Notes under the pieces: model-generated
The model's database searches: none
Told to the model about the DNA's origin: nothing
Seen by the model: the letters and a program-made list of their open reading frames with translations, nothing else
Source: Hypericum androsaemum
Taxonomy: Eukaryota > Streptophyta > Magnoliopsida > Malpighiales > Hypericaceae
Length of the DNA: 64,000 bases
Assembly: GCA_963995505.1 (NCBI GenBank)
Contig: OZ023180.1
Location: forward strand, 2,728,501-2,792,500
Reading direction: 5' to 3'
Shown here: in pieces, positions 10,717 to 21,280 of the stretch
Layout of the letters: the number at the start of each line of letters is the position of its first letter
Numbering within the stretch: the stretch's first letter is position 1
Translations under genes and position numbers: made by a program

Positions 10717-11490
10717 TGTTGAAACAAATATTAGTAAATAATGGTTTAATACGAGTATGCAAATATAAATCGTAAGCATATAAAGAGAAGAGTTTAGAGG
10801 TATGCTCACAATCACACTTGTGAGTAAGTGTGTACAACCGTCTTCTTCGAGCTAGGGATTTCGGATGCAATCCTGGACGAGGCCACAGTTTTACCGTGTG
10901 CCCTTAAACTCTTATTACCCGCCTATATGCTTCAGGCCTCCGTGGGTAAGAGAGTTCCCAAGGTACAACGCCCAACCTCGTGTACAAAGGAAGCACTTTC
11001 GTACACCTTTCGAACCTTTCGTAGCCTTAGAACTCCGACACAAATGAAAGTGAGAAATGCTATGCTATGGAGGGAGAAGTAGAGAGCTCAAGGAAGAGTG
11101 TGAGCTGGGATGATTTGGAATGAAGGAGGTGGGCTCCTTTTATAGGCAGCCTTAGACCTCCAACAGCCAAATTCGGATTTAATAGGGCTATTAACCCACC
11201 CATTAAATGGGCTGTTACAAGACCCATAAAACCCCCATATTCATTAGGCTGTTATCCCATTTATTGGCTTGAATTTAAATTCGAAATTTAAATTCAAAGC
11301 CACCTGGAAGGTGAAGAAGGTTCCAGAGTGTGGGCTTGTCCAAACGGAAGTCCAAGAAGCCCAGAGGACTTTTTGGGCCTAGGATCGCTACAACAAGTCC
11401 GGCCCAGTTCTAAAAAGATAAGGCCCTGGAACCTGGAACAATTCCCACAAACCCACAATCCCGCACCCCGCACCCGCACCCGCACCCGCA

Positions 11491-11529
<39 letters not shown>

Positions 11530-12024
11530 CGCCCGGCCCGGTCCGGGACGGGGCGGGGCGGGGCGCGCGCGCGTGCGAGCGTGCGTGCCGAGCCGAGCCG
11601 AGCCGGACGGACGGACGGACGGACGGCGCGAGAAGCCTCTCCCTTCTCCACCAGTTTACCCATGCTAGACTTCTAGTCCCTTATAAACTTGTCTCAGCAT
11701 GGTGCGCTAACCAATGTGGGATTGTGCTTATTTTAATAACAACCATACCACTTTAAAGCCAATTTTTATTCACCCCGAGAATTGGATTTTCGCAAGTGTT
11801 ATATATCGTTACGAAGCTCTATCAACGAGCTTCGTGTTGACCTCACAAACACCCAAAATCAATTGGTGTGACCTTCAATTAAATTAGCTCAAAGTTGCCC
11901 ACTAATTACTTAGTTATTATATTTAATTAGGATTCTCCCTCTAATTAAATATTTGGGCCAAAGCCCAATACACTCACTTGTATTGGGCCATCTCTTCCTT
12001 GGTTAATAAACCAATTCTCCAACA
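10717..12024 (-). repeat. 3' LTR of copia copy 1 (1308 bp)
   Basis: Starts TGTTGAAACAAATATTAG on the plus strand and ends ACCAATTCTCCAACA. The TATA box on the coding strand is CTATAAAAGGAGCCC (about 11131-11145). A GC-rich hexamer array (CCCGCA x4, CCCGAG x6; about 11460-11530) and a GGAC array (about 11600-11625) lie upstream of it in U3. The difference of about 47 bases from the other LTR is mostly in these arrays. Confidence 0.9.
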
Positions 12025-12623
12025 ATCCCCCACATGAATGCAAATTGGCTTATATATAATATGAGCCTACCAATGCTACATGCAACTTGGAGTTCTGCGA
12101 GAATTTGTTGCATCAGGAACGGTGGTTGAAAGCCTTGAACCTTCCTTAGTGAAATACCTTCGGATATACTTGCCAACCAGTAGACGCGATGCCTTGAACT
12201 GTTCGGCGTTTCATGTATACCAAGACAAAGGTACTCACACAACTCCTTCTCAAACCACTACTTGGTTCTTTCGTTGTTGTCCATTTTGGCCCTGGACTGC
12301 CTTGGAAACATCATCGAATGCTCTAGAGATTTAGCCCTTAACTCATCTCATAGAAGCGGCCCCTTCACATTCGATATAGGTGATCTCTTATAAGGAGTAT
12401 CCTGCCATACCCCACTTATATATATACTCGAAGTATAAGGATCATTAAAAGCTTAAAGCTTAACCTTCACATGGACAGGTCTATCACTCTTCCATCACAG
12501 TAATGGGCAAGGAACTCAATTTCTCGAGTGCTTTGTTCGACCCTAGCCTCACAATTCGGTTGTCCCTTTGAACCTGCAGATCAGGATTTACGATCCAGGT
12601 TGGGTTGCCATCATGGGTTTAGG

Positions 12624-15600
12624 TCATTTCGTGGGCTTTAATCCCATTCCCCTCGATGATACCTCAACTTGGTCTCTCGTTAGACCCTTAGTTAATGGAT
12701 CCGCGATGTTCTCTTTTGACTTTACATAGTCTAAAGATATCACACCCGTTCTCAATAACGTTCTCACGGATTTATGTCTACGACGTATGTGTCTAGACTT
12801 TCCATTATACACATTATTTTGTGCTCTTCCAATAGCTGATTGACTATCACAGTGCACGCTAATGGGAGGCACTGGTTTTGACCACATCGGAATGTCCTCC
12901 AAGAAACTTCGGAGCCAATCCGCCTCTTCAGCTGCAAGATCCAACGCTATGAATTCTGATTACATAGTTGATCTAGCAATGCAAGTTTGTTTGCATGATC
13001 TCCACGAGACCGCTGCTCCTCCAAATGTAAATATGTATCCGCTAGTGGATTTTATATTCTTGGAGTCCGAGATCCAGTTCGCGTCTGAATACCCTTCCAG
13101 AACGGCTGGATGTCTCGTATAGTGTAATCCAAAGTTAGCAGTGTACCTTAGATATCTAAGGACTCTAACTATCGCTTTCCAATGTTCATAATTGGGATTA
13201 CTCATATATCTCGATAATCTGTTAACCGAGTTTGCTATATCTGGTCTAGTACAGTCCATGAGGTACATTAGACTGCCTATAACTCTAGAATATTCTAGTT
13301 GTCTCACACTCTCTCCGCGATTCTTGCAGAGACTCGACACCACTTCCATAGGAGTTCTCGCAATTACATTGCTATCCTTATCGAATTTGTCAAGTATCTT
13401 TTCGACATAGTGACCTTGGGAAAGCGCGTAACCTTCTGAAGCCTTAGTGATTTTCATCCCAAGTATTACATCAGCTTGTCCAGGGTCTTTCATATCGAAA
13501 TTTTGTGACAACATTTTCTTGGTAATTTTGATATTATCATTATTACCCACGATCAACATGTCATCTACGTAGAGACAAACTATCACATAGTCGTTATCAT
13601 CTCCTTTCACGTAGACACATTTATCACATTGGTTTATCTGAAACCCGTTAGATAGCATTACACAATCAAACTTTTCGTGCCATTGTTTAGGTGCTTGTTT
13701 TAGTCCATACAAGGATTTTACAAGTTTACACACCTTATGTTCTTTACCTGAAACCACAAACCCTTCGGGTTGCTCCATGTAAATCTCCTCTTCCAAATCT
13801 CCATTAAGGAAGGCCGTCTTCACATCCATTTGATGGATCTCTAGGTTAAACAAAGCCGCCAAGGCTATGACTAACCTAATAGACGTTTTCCTGGAGACAG
13901 GAGCATATGTGTCAAAATAATCAACACCCTCAGTTTGCTTGTAGCCTTTAACAACAAGTCTCGCCTTGTACTTATCCACTGTACCATCAGGCTTCATCTT
14001 CTTTTTGAAGATCCACTTATGGCCTAGTGGTTTACTACCCGGAGGTAGATCTACTAGTTCCCAAGTGTGATTATGTAAGATAGACTCTATCTCACTATTC
14101 ACCGCTTCCTTCCAAAGAGCAGAGTCTGTAGAAGACATTGCTTCTTTGTAGGTTACTGGATCCTTTTCTAACAGATATGTTAGGAAATCTGATCCGAAAG
14201 ACTTTTCTTTTCTAGCCCTTTTTCCCACGCCTAGGCTCTTCAACTTCATCTTGAGGTTTCTCTCCCCCCACATTGCTTCCACTTTGGTCAACTTGACGGT
14301 CAACACCAGTTCGAGCTTTGTGAGGAAAGGTTTCCTCAAAGAATGAAGCATCTCTAGCTTCTATGATAGTATTTACGTGGATATCAGAGTTATCTGACTT
14401 GTGTACCAAGAATCGATATGCAGCACTATCTTGTGCATAACCGATAAACACACAATCTACCGTCTTGGGTCCTATCCTTGTCCTTTTAGGAGGTGGGATC
14501 GGAACCTTAGCAAGACATCCCCAAACTCTTAGGAACTTATAGCTAGGCGCATGACCTTTCCATAATTCGTAAGGTGTTTTAGCCAACTTTTTATGTGGTA
14601 CCCTGTTGAGCACATAGTTGGCCGAAAGCACCGCTTCCCCCCACAAATTCCTTGGTAATCCGGAACTGATAAGCATCGCATTCATCATTTTCTTAAGCGT
14701 CCTATTCTTCCTTTCCGCAATTCCATTTTGCTCGGGAGAATAAGGCGCCGTGGTTTGATGAATGATTCCATTCTCGGCACAAACTTGTGCAAATGGAGAT
14801 TCATATTCACCACCTCGGTCACTTCGAAGATTTTTGATCTTCTTGCCAAGTTGGTTCTCAACTTCATTCTTATAGTGAATGAACATGTCTATTGCTTCGT
14901 CTTTACTTCTCATCAAGTAGACATAGCAATACCTCGTACAATCATCGATAAAAGTTATAAAATAATTTTTACCGCCACGCGTTTGTACGTATTTTAAATC
15001 ACATACATCGGTGTGGATTAAATCCAACGGTTCCGTCCTTCGCTCAATCGAGTGGGAAGATGCTTTGGCGTACTTGGCCTCAACACAAGTCTCGCACTTA
15101 GGTTTGTGATCGATGTTAAACTTTGGTAGTAGGTTAAGTGATATTAGCCTTTGCAAAGACTTATAGTTCACATGACCCAGTCTACCATGCCACAAATATG
15201 ACGAATCCCGAGAATAAGCAACCTTCACTTTCTCATTGGCCTTATCGGCAACATTCATTACATTATTGCTCGTGCTAGCCTTATTGGCGGCACCCACATC
15301 AATCTTATCACTAGACTTTGCCTTGGGAGCTAAAGTCATTACACTCATCTTAAAAAGATTGTTGGTCAAGTAACCCTTGCCAACGAACATCCCTCCCTTG
15401 GACATGATGACCTTGTCGGACTCGAACACAAGCCGAAAGCCCCTCTTGTTGAGCACCACTCCGGAGATAAGATTCTTTCGAATCTCGGGCACATGCAGCA
15501 CATCAGTCAAGGTCAGCTCCTTGCCCGAGGTCATCTTCAGCATGACCGTCCCCTTGCCTTCAACCTTCGAGACTGCAGAATTTCCCATGTAGCAGTTCTC

Positions 15601-16740
15601 ATCATCGACCGGTTGATAGGTCTTGAACATCCATTTGTTGGCACAAATGTGGCGGGTAGCCCCCGTGTCCACCCACCATTCCTTCGAGTTCCCACCCACG
15701 AGGTTCACCTCGGACACAACGGCCGTGAGGTGCATCTCATCGAGGTCGGAGCTCAAGCTAGCCTCCGCAATGTTAGCATTGGCGGGCTTCTTCTTCTTGC
15801 CCTTGCCTGGTCCTGCCGTCTTCTTACCCTCCGCGGCTAGACGTTTGTAGCAATCTTTGGCACGATGGCCGGTCTTGTTGCAAACAAAGCAGGCACCAGT
15901 AAAGCTCTTGTTCTGAGCATCTCCCTTGGTGTCATTTGAGCGTTTCCGCTTGTTCCCACGGGAGCTCCCCCCGGTCTCGACCACATTGGCCTTAGCAACC
16001 ATGCCACTTGGTTTCTTATCAACCTTTCGGTTGTCTTGCTCGATGCGCAACCTTCGGATAAGGTCCTCGAGAGTCATCTTCTTCCTCTTGTGCTTGAGGT
16101 ACATCTTGAAGTCCTTCCAAGATGGTGGTAATTTCTCAATTACCATCGCCACTTGGAGGGCATCATTGATGGCCATTTCCTCCGTTGCAAGATCATGAAA
16201 GATCAATTGCAACTCTTCGCATTGTTCCACAACGCTCTTTCCATCGACCATCCGATAGTCGTGGAAGCGCCCGGCCACAAATTTCTTTGCACCGGCGTCG
16301 TCAACTTTATATTTGTGCTCCAACGATTCCCAAAGATCCTTAGACGTTTCTTTGGTATAGTAGACGCCGTAAAGCGAATCGTCGAGAGAACCCAATATAT
16401 AGTTGCGACATAGGTAATCTTCATGTACCCATGCACTGTGGATCGCAGTTTGATGCGGATCACTCACATTCTCTTTGGGTTTCTCTTCCTTGACATACCG
16501 GCTAAAGTTCAAGGCGGTCAAGTAGAACAACATTTTTTGTTGCCATCTCTTGAAATTTCCACTCTTGAACTTTTCCGGTTTCTCAAGATGAGAGTACGGC
16601 AGTGGCATTGGGTGTCTATGACCCGGCATTACGGCCTCAGCGCCGCTAGCCCTCACAACAGGAACCTCCTCGTTCAAGTTGTCGTTATCGGTGTTCGTCG
16701 CACCGGAGTTGTTGAGTGGGGGAGAGTTGTTATCAGCCAT
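12624..16740 (-). pseudogene. Copia copy 1 gag-pol polyprotein, one frameshift and one nonsense codon
   Basis: Frame A (16740 to 14212) holds gag (KWRW-type region FKRWQQKMLFYL, residues about 65-76), the zinc knuckle CFVCNKTGHRAKDC (about 283-296), the protease motif WWVDTGATRHIC (about 357-368), and the integrase HHCC zone (HGRLGH...CETC) and core ([31 protein letters not shown]). At 14219-14223 five A replace the four A found in copy 2 and shift the frame. Frame B continues from 14218 through the reverse transcriptase ([22 protein letters not shown]) to 12960, where TAA replaces the Glu codon of copy 2 (STM-stop). RNase H ([22 protein letters not shown]) runs on to 12624. It is a dead copy, but lightly damaged. 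Confidence 0.9.
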
Positions 16741-17118
16741 CTAAAAAATATAGAATTTAGTAAGAAACCAGTTTCAACAATACCAATTAAACTAGTACTT
16801 AATTGGTTCGAACCCCACAATATTCTGCACTTTGAATGATCAGTAACGATCGTAACAGGTAAATACTTACCCCGAGCTACAAGATTATAATCAATTGGTG
16901 AAATAAATTATAACGATAACTCTATTAATTATCTTACCAGTGAGCAAATACAATTAAAATTCAAAACTGCAACGTGAAAATTATTAATTGCATGAACAAC
17001 CCAGTAGACAATTAATCGTTCTCGAAAAGATGATTAAAGTACGTAGGCGAATCTTATATATATTTTTTAAATAGTCACCATAATCTACTAATATTTATGA
17101 ATAATAAGAGTTTAAGAT

Positions 17119-18379
17119 TGTTGAAACAAATATTAGTAAATAATGGTTTAATACGAGTATGCAAATATAAATCGTAAGCATATAAAGAGAAGAGTTTAGA
17201 GGTATGCTCACAATCACACTTGTGAGTAAGTGTGTACAACCGTCTTCTTCGAGCTAGGGATTTCGGATGCAATCCTGGACGAGGCCACAGTTTTACCGTG
17301 TGCCCTTAAACTCTTATTACCCGCCTATATGCTTCAGGCCTCCGTGGGTAAGAGAGTTCCCAAGGTACAACGCCCAACCTCGTGTACAAAGGAAGCACTT
17401 TCGTACACCTTTCGAACCTTTCGTAGCCTTAGAACTCCGACACAAATGAAAGTGAGAAATGCTATGCTATGGAGGGAGAAGTAGAGAGCTCAAGGAAGAG
17501 TGTGAGCTGGGATGATTTGGAATGAAGGAGGTGGGCTCCTTTTATAGGCAGCCTTGGACCTCCAACAGCCAAATTCGGATTTAATAGGGCCATTAACCCA
17601 CCCATTAAATGGGCTGTTACAAGACCCATAAAACCCCCATATTCATTAGGCTGTTATCCCATTTATTGGCTTGAATTTAAATTCGAAATTTAAATTCAAA
17701 GCCACCTGGAAGGTGAAGAAGGTTCCAGAGTGTGGGCTTGTCCAAACGGAAGTCCAAGAAGCCCAGAGGACTTTTTGGGCCTAGGATCGCTACAACAAGT
17801 CCGGCCCAGTTCTAAAAAGATAAGGCCCTGGAACCTGGAACAATTCCCACAAACCCACAATCCCGCACCCCGCACCCGAGCCCGAGCCCCGCCCGGCCCG
17901 GTCCGGGACGGGGCGGGGCGGGGCGCGCGCGCGTGCGAGCGAGCGTGCCGAGCCGAGCCGGACGGACGGACGGACGGACGGCGCGAGAAGCCTCTCCCTT
18001 CTCCACCAGTTTACCCATGCTAGACTTCTAGTCCCTTATAAACTTGTCTCAGCATGGTGCGCTAACCAATGTGGGATTGTGCTTATTTTAATAACAACCA
18101 TACCACTTTAAAGCCAATTTTTATTCACCCCGAGAATTGGATTTTCGCAAGTGTTATATATCGTTACGAAGCTCTATCAACGAGCTTCGTGTTGACCTCA
18201 CAAACACCCAAAATCAATTGGTGTGACCTTCAATTAAATTAGCTCAAAGTTGCCCACTAATTACTTAGTTATTATATTTAATTAGGATTCTCCCTCTAAT
18301 TAAATATTTGGGCCAAAGCCCAATACACTCACTTGTATTGGGCCATCTCTTCCTTGGTTAATAAACCAATTCTCCAACA
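17119..18379 (-). repeat. 5' LTR of copia copy 1 (1261 bp)
   Basis: Nearly identical to 10717-12024 but with a shorter GC hexamer array (CCCGAG x2 near 17877-17888). TATA (coding strand CTATAAAAGG) lies at about 17538-17547. The ends are intact and GAGGC follows at 18380. Confidence 0.9.
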
Positions 18380-18722
18380 GAGGCGGCATGAGATGGGGAA
18401 GGGCCCCCGTAGCCAGAGGGAGCCCCGCCATGGGCCCCCGGCCGGCGGCGGGGCAAGAGTAAGGGAGGGGATTAGTTTTAGGTTTTTTGGTTTAGGGGAG
18501 GAAGAGGAGGGTTTTTAGTTTTTCTATATGATCTTCGTACACCAAATACTACATAATAATTGATATTTATTAGATCGACTAATCTAAATTAAAATATTCT
18601 CAAGAATTCGAAGCTTTTTCTCACCGGAGTCTTCGGTACCTACAATATTTGGTTCACCCGTATGCAAGAGTCAAGGAGAAAATAGTTTCTCCAAAAACAA
18701 ATAGAATCCGCAACTGTCTATA
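18380..18722 (-). pseudogene. 5' end of the ORF1-only LINE-like element
   Basis: 18380-18384 is the right target copy GAGGC. The minus strand then reads back into a GC-rich region (about 18385-18460) that joins the ORF1 N-terminus at 10716 when the copia element is ignored. A leader of about 240 bases without coding character extends to the target duplication at 18723-18735. A start codon for ORF1 could not be fixed because the first part may be frameshifted. Confidence 0.45.
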
Positions 18723-18735
18723 GCGGGAAATTGTT

Positions 18736-19185
18736 AAAAGAACGAGTATTCCAAATTTCGCATAAGTTTTAAATGAGAATATGTATTCTTGCATTTAAGT
18801 TCTTTGTAGTAAATACGTGATTATTTTGTGTGTGTGTGTGATAAATACGTGATTTTCTTTATATCAGGGTGATACTATTGTAATTTATTCTTTGTAGTTT
18901 TTTTATGAATAGGTAAACTTTATTGATCCTATATGTATTACATATTAAATTATAGAATAATCTCTTATCGCGGCCATAGATTTCAGTAAAATTTGTTATT
19001 TTATTCTTTGTAGTTCCGGATATTATTATTGATATTATATCTTCAAAGGACGAAGAAGAAGCGCATTACAAAACACAAATACAAATGGTGCAATTTTTGC
19101 AAAGAGTACGAAATAAGTAAACCAATACAAGAAACGACAACCTCATAGGATGACAGCTTATTACAAGATTAACATAAATAGATAA
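18736..19185. other. Duplicated-block flank with a 100-bp retroposon stub
   Basis: 18736-18884 parallels 22165-22465 in the next block (GATTTTCTTTATATCAGGGT and GATACTATTGTAATTTATTC). A GT microsatellite lies at about 18827-18840. After the retroposon stub (18900-18999), 19016-19185 is the 3' flank of the GSLP-repeat gene, similar to 22645-22830 and 37030-37200. It includes CATGCATG at about 19200. Confidence 0.6.
18900..18999 (-). mobile_element. Truncated retroposon stub, about 100 bp, with 16-bp target duplication
   Basis: TTTATTCTTTGTAGTT occurs at 18884-18899 and 19000-19015. Between the copies the minus strand ends AATAAAGTTTACC...CATAAAAA, a polyadenylation signal plus short A tail. 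The related block at about 22450 reads TTATTTATTCTAGTTCCG with no insert, an empty site. It fits a severely 5'-truncated LINE. Confidence 0.65.
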
Positions 19186-19881
19186 TCATAGATCAGTTGC
19201 ATGCATGAACTGATGAAACGACCATACACCAACACGATCAAATGAAGGGTTGGACCCTACGGGCCCCGGAGATGGAAGATTACCAACACTTGGAAGAGGA
19301 AGAGGAAGACTTCCTTTAGGCGTTGCAGCTGGGAGATTACCTAAACCTGGAAGACTCCCTACAGGCCCAAGAGCTGGAAGATTACCTACACTTGGAAGAG
19401 GAAGAGAAAGACTTCCTTTAGGACCTGCAGCCGGAAGACCGACTTTTGCACCTGGAAGACTCCCTTTAGACCCAATTCCTCCTTGACAACCTGCGCTAAT
19501 AACGCCTCCGGACCCGGCAATTACACAGTTAACGCTGCCTGCAGGTCCACCAAGGCCACCACTAACACTTCAACTTGCACCCGATGGTCCTAAAGCTGGA
19601 AGACTACCTTTACTTGGAAGAGGAAGACTTCCAACAGATGGAAGATTACCTACTGCACCTGGAAGACTTCCTTTAGGCCCAGCAGCGGGAAGACTCCCTA
19701 CAATTCCTGAACCTGGAAGCTTACCTAATGCACCTGGCAGACTGCCTGCAGGCGCGGCAGCGGGAAGATTACCCGGACCCGGAAAGCCAGTAGCGTCTCT
19801 AAGGACTATTCTACCGGCACTTGCATGGGCAATTGCGATAGCAAGCACCATTACCATGCAATACCAAGAAGAAGTCGCCAT
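19186..19881 (-). pseudogene. GSLP-repeat secreted protein gene, internal stop and lost normal stop
   Basis: Seen: the signal peptide MATSSWYCMVMVLAIAIAHA is followed by GRIVLRDATGFPGPG and repeats of the type GSLPxxGxxGxLP. A TGA at 19567-19569 ends the frame after 103 aa (GPSGAS). The same frame stays open beyond it: GGLGGPAGSVNCVIAGSGG and GCQGGIGS, the normal family C-terminus, then another set of GSLP/GNLP repeats, to GPVGSNP. There the family stop TGA is TCA, so reading runs 17 codons further to 19186. So one stop was gained and one lost. Either it makes a 103-aa truncated secreted protein or it is a pseudogene. The repeat set after the Cys-pair region suggests unequal crossing-over between two family members. 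Confidence 0.7.
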
Positions 19882-19943
19882 ACCTATAACACTTGAAACT
19901 CACAAACTGGTAATAAACTAGATGGTTTGATATACTTTCCCGT

Positions 19944-19969
19944 GCATCGGGTGCCTGCTTTTATAGGCG
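19944..19969 (-). promoter_or_regulatory. Core promoter module of the 19.9-kb GSLP gene
   Basis: Plus strand GCATCGGGTGCCTGCTTTTA then TAGGCG; coding strand CGCCTATAAAAGCAGG, a TATA box about 80 bases from the ATG. Identical in core to 23446 and 37803. Confidence 0.7.
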
Positions 19970-20190
19970 TAAACCGTAGCGGGTTTAGGGTTTCTTGTAA
20001 CAGACGGATCCAGCGTCGATCACATGGTAGCCCGGCTCTTCGGTGCTGCATCGGCTAGCTGCATCAGGTTGCCCACCCATTAATCCAGAGTTTTCTTCTG
20101 CTCCACTTAAAGAACTCATCGCTTAAAGAAATGGTGGGATAAGAGCATGATCCTCACTTCCATTTGATTAATGATATCTCTGCATTACAT
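19970..20190. other. Conserved upstream region of the GSLP gene block
   Basis: Conserved with 23472-23690 and 37829-38010: AAACCGTAGCGGGTTTAGGG, then CGGATCCAGCGTCGATCACA, GCTCTTCGG, GTTGCCCACCCATTAATCCA and CACTTAAAGAACTCATC. It probably holds the upstream regulatory elements of the family. It ends at the left target copy TGCATTACAT (20181-20190) of the LINE at 20191. Confidence 0.55.
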
Positions 20191-21280
20191 TTTTTTGTTC
20201 GGTAAAATGTGTATATTAAAAACATCATAATTACAGCCAAAAGGGATCCCCACAACCTAGGGAGTCCTCAAAAATAGAAAAAAATTGGGAGCGGATTTGG
20301 TTCTGGAAGATCAAATCTAACAAGAACAGTCCTGGACGATCTAATGGTTTACTTAGTTACGATCCAATGGTTTACTCAGTTACGATCTAATGGTTTACTC
20401 AGTTACGATCCAATGGTCCGTGTTTATCCTGTCCCAGATAAATTAGAACCGTCCCAGTTACTCAGTTATGATACAATAGTTTACTCAGTTACGATACAAT
20501 AGTTTACCCAGTTACGATACAATGATTTATCCAGTTACGATTCAATAGTTGTGGGCTTTTTTTATTTTGTCTTCCCGTATTTTTACATTTTGTAAAAAAA
20601 TTCTCGTGTGTCCTTCAATAAAAATCCTCCAGCACCGTGCTGGAGTGGACCTCCAGCACCAAATTTTGTCCCCAAAAAATTGCTGTATGAATGTACCCCA
20701 ATTGGTAATAAATATTCCTTTCAACAAAACAAAGATTTACTGTCAATTGCCAAAAATCCAAGAAGGAATAAAAACCTCTGCCCACCCAAGTCTGTCCAAA
20801 CAAACAGAAACACCAGTAGCCCACAACCCAAGCAGGACGAACAAGCCATTATCTATCGTGAATAGAATCCAAAAAAAGTTAAGATCTTGATAGCCAATAA
20901 TTCTGGTAGTGTTCGCTGAAAGGACCCATTTGTTGGTATAGAAGTAAATAGAATTAGTAACGAGGTCTCGATTGTAATTAGCGTCATCGAAAATAGTCTT
21001 GTTGCAAAGTAACTATATCCCCAAATGATCGTCCCATATATGGCAAACCAGACTTTGTCGAGCATCCCGTCACTGATCAGCCCTATCTAAAGATTCAAAG
21101 AAGACTCCTAAGAGGCCCCGAGCACAAATTAACACCAATTTTTTTAGTGAAGAAGTTCCAAGTCTGCCAAATAATTGGGTAGTGTAAGAAGAGGTGCGAC
21201 CCTATCTCATCATCAGTTCCACAAAGTAGGCATAAACAATCCCACAATTTAAGTCGATTGACTCCGATAAAATTGTTGTT
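20191..21280 (-). mobile_element. 5'-truncated LINE with 10-bp target duplication
   Basis: TGCATTACAT lies at 20181-20190 and again at 21281-21290, and the minus strand ends in a short A tract (plus T run from 20191). At 21298-21098 it encodes a zinc-binding RVT remnant (CLLCGTDDEIGSHLFLHYPI and WQTWNFF). Several stops interrupt further remnants to 20542. The duplicated locus at about 23690 lacks the insert. A 23-bp minisatellite lies near its 3' end. Confidence 0.8.
20336..20549. repeat. 23-bp minisatellite in the LINE 3' region
   Basis: Units of the type GATCCAATGGTTTACTCAGT followed by TAC repeat about six times. A diverged 40-base segment (GTCCGTGTTTATCCTGTCCC region) interrupts them near 20417-20455, and later units carry GATACAATAGTTTA. 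Confidence 0.8.

Larger units (their letters stand above)
10717..18379 (-). mobile_element. Ty1/copia retrotransposon copy 1, full length, 7663 bp
   Basis: Both LTRs are present, with TGTTG...CAACA ends and a perfect 5-bp duplication (GAGGC). The element is on the minus strand, with domain order gag, protease, integrase, reverse transcriptase, RNase H, as in copia. The polypurine tract ATGTGGGGGAT (minus) abuts the 3' LTR at 12025-12036. The sequence after the 5' LTR (ATCTTAAACTCTTATT) is not an initiator-Met primer site, so the primer is unknown. It is inserted in the ORF1-only LINE. A close relative lies inverted at 42638-50034. One frameshift and one nonsense codon make this copy non-autonomous. 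Confidence 0.92.
6415..18722 (-). mobile_element. LINE-like ORF1-only element carrying two nested LTR insertions
   Basis: The element has a poly(A)-like 3' end on the minus strand (plus T run 6413-6420, preceded on the coding strand by AATAAA-type sequence). It is flanked by GTGGGAAATTATT (6402-6414) and GCGGGAAATTGTT (18723-18735), 11 of 13 bases equal, read as an aged target-site duplication. The related locus at 22.13-22.20 kb runs straight across this point, so it acts as an empty site. Without the two LTR insertions the element is about 2.6 kb and encodes only a LINE ORF1-type protein with no reverse transcriptase, so it would need help from another LINE to move. Confidence 0.6.

Noticed and set aside
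11328..11756. ORFs across the GC-rich part of the copia LTR (also 17730-18023, 42986-43445 and 49054-49497)
   Set aside because: They read hexamer microsatellites in LTR U3 and change between the four LTRs; not genes.
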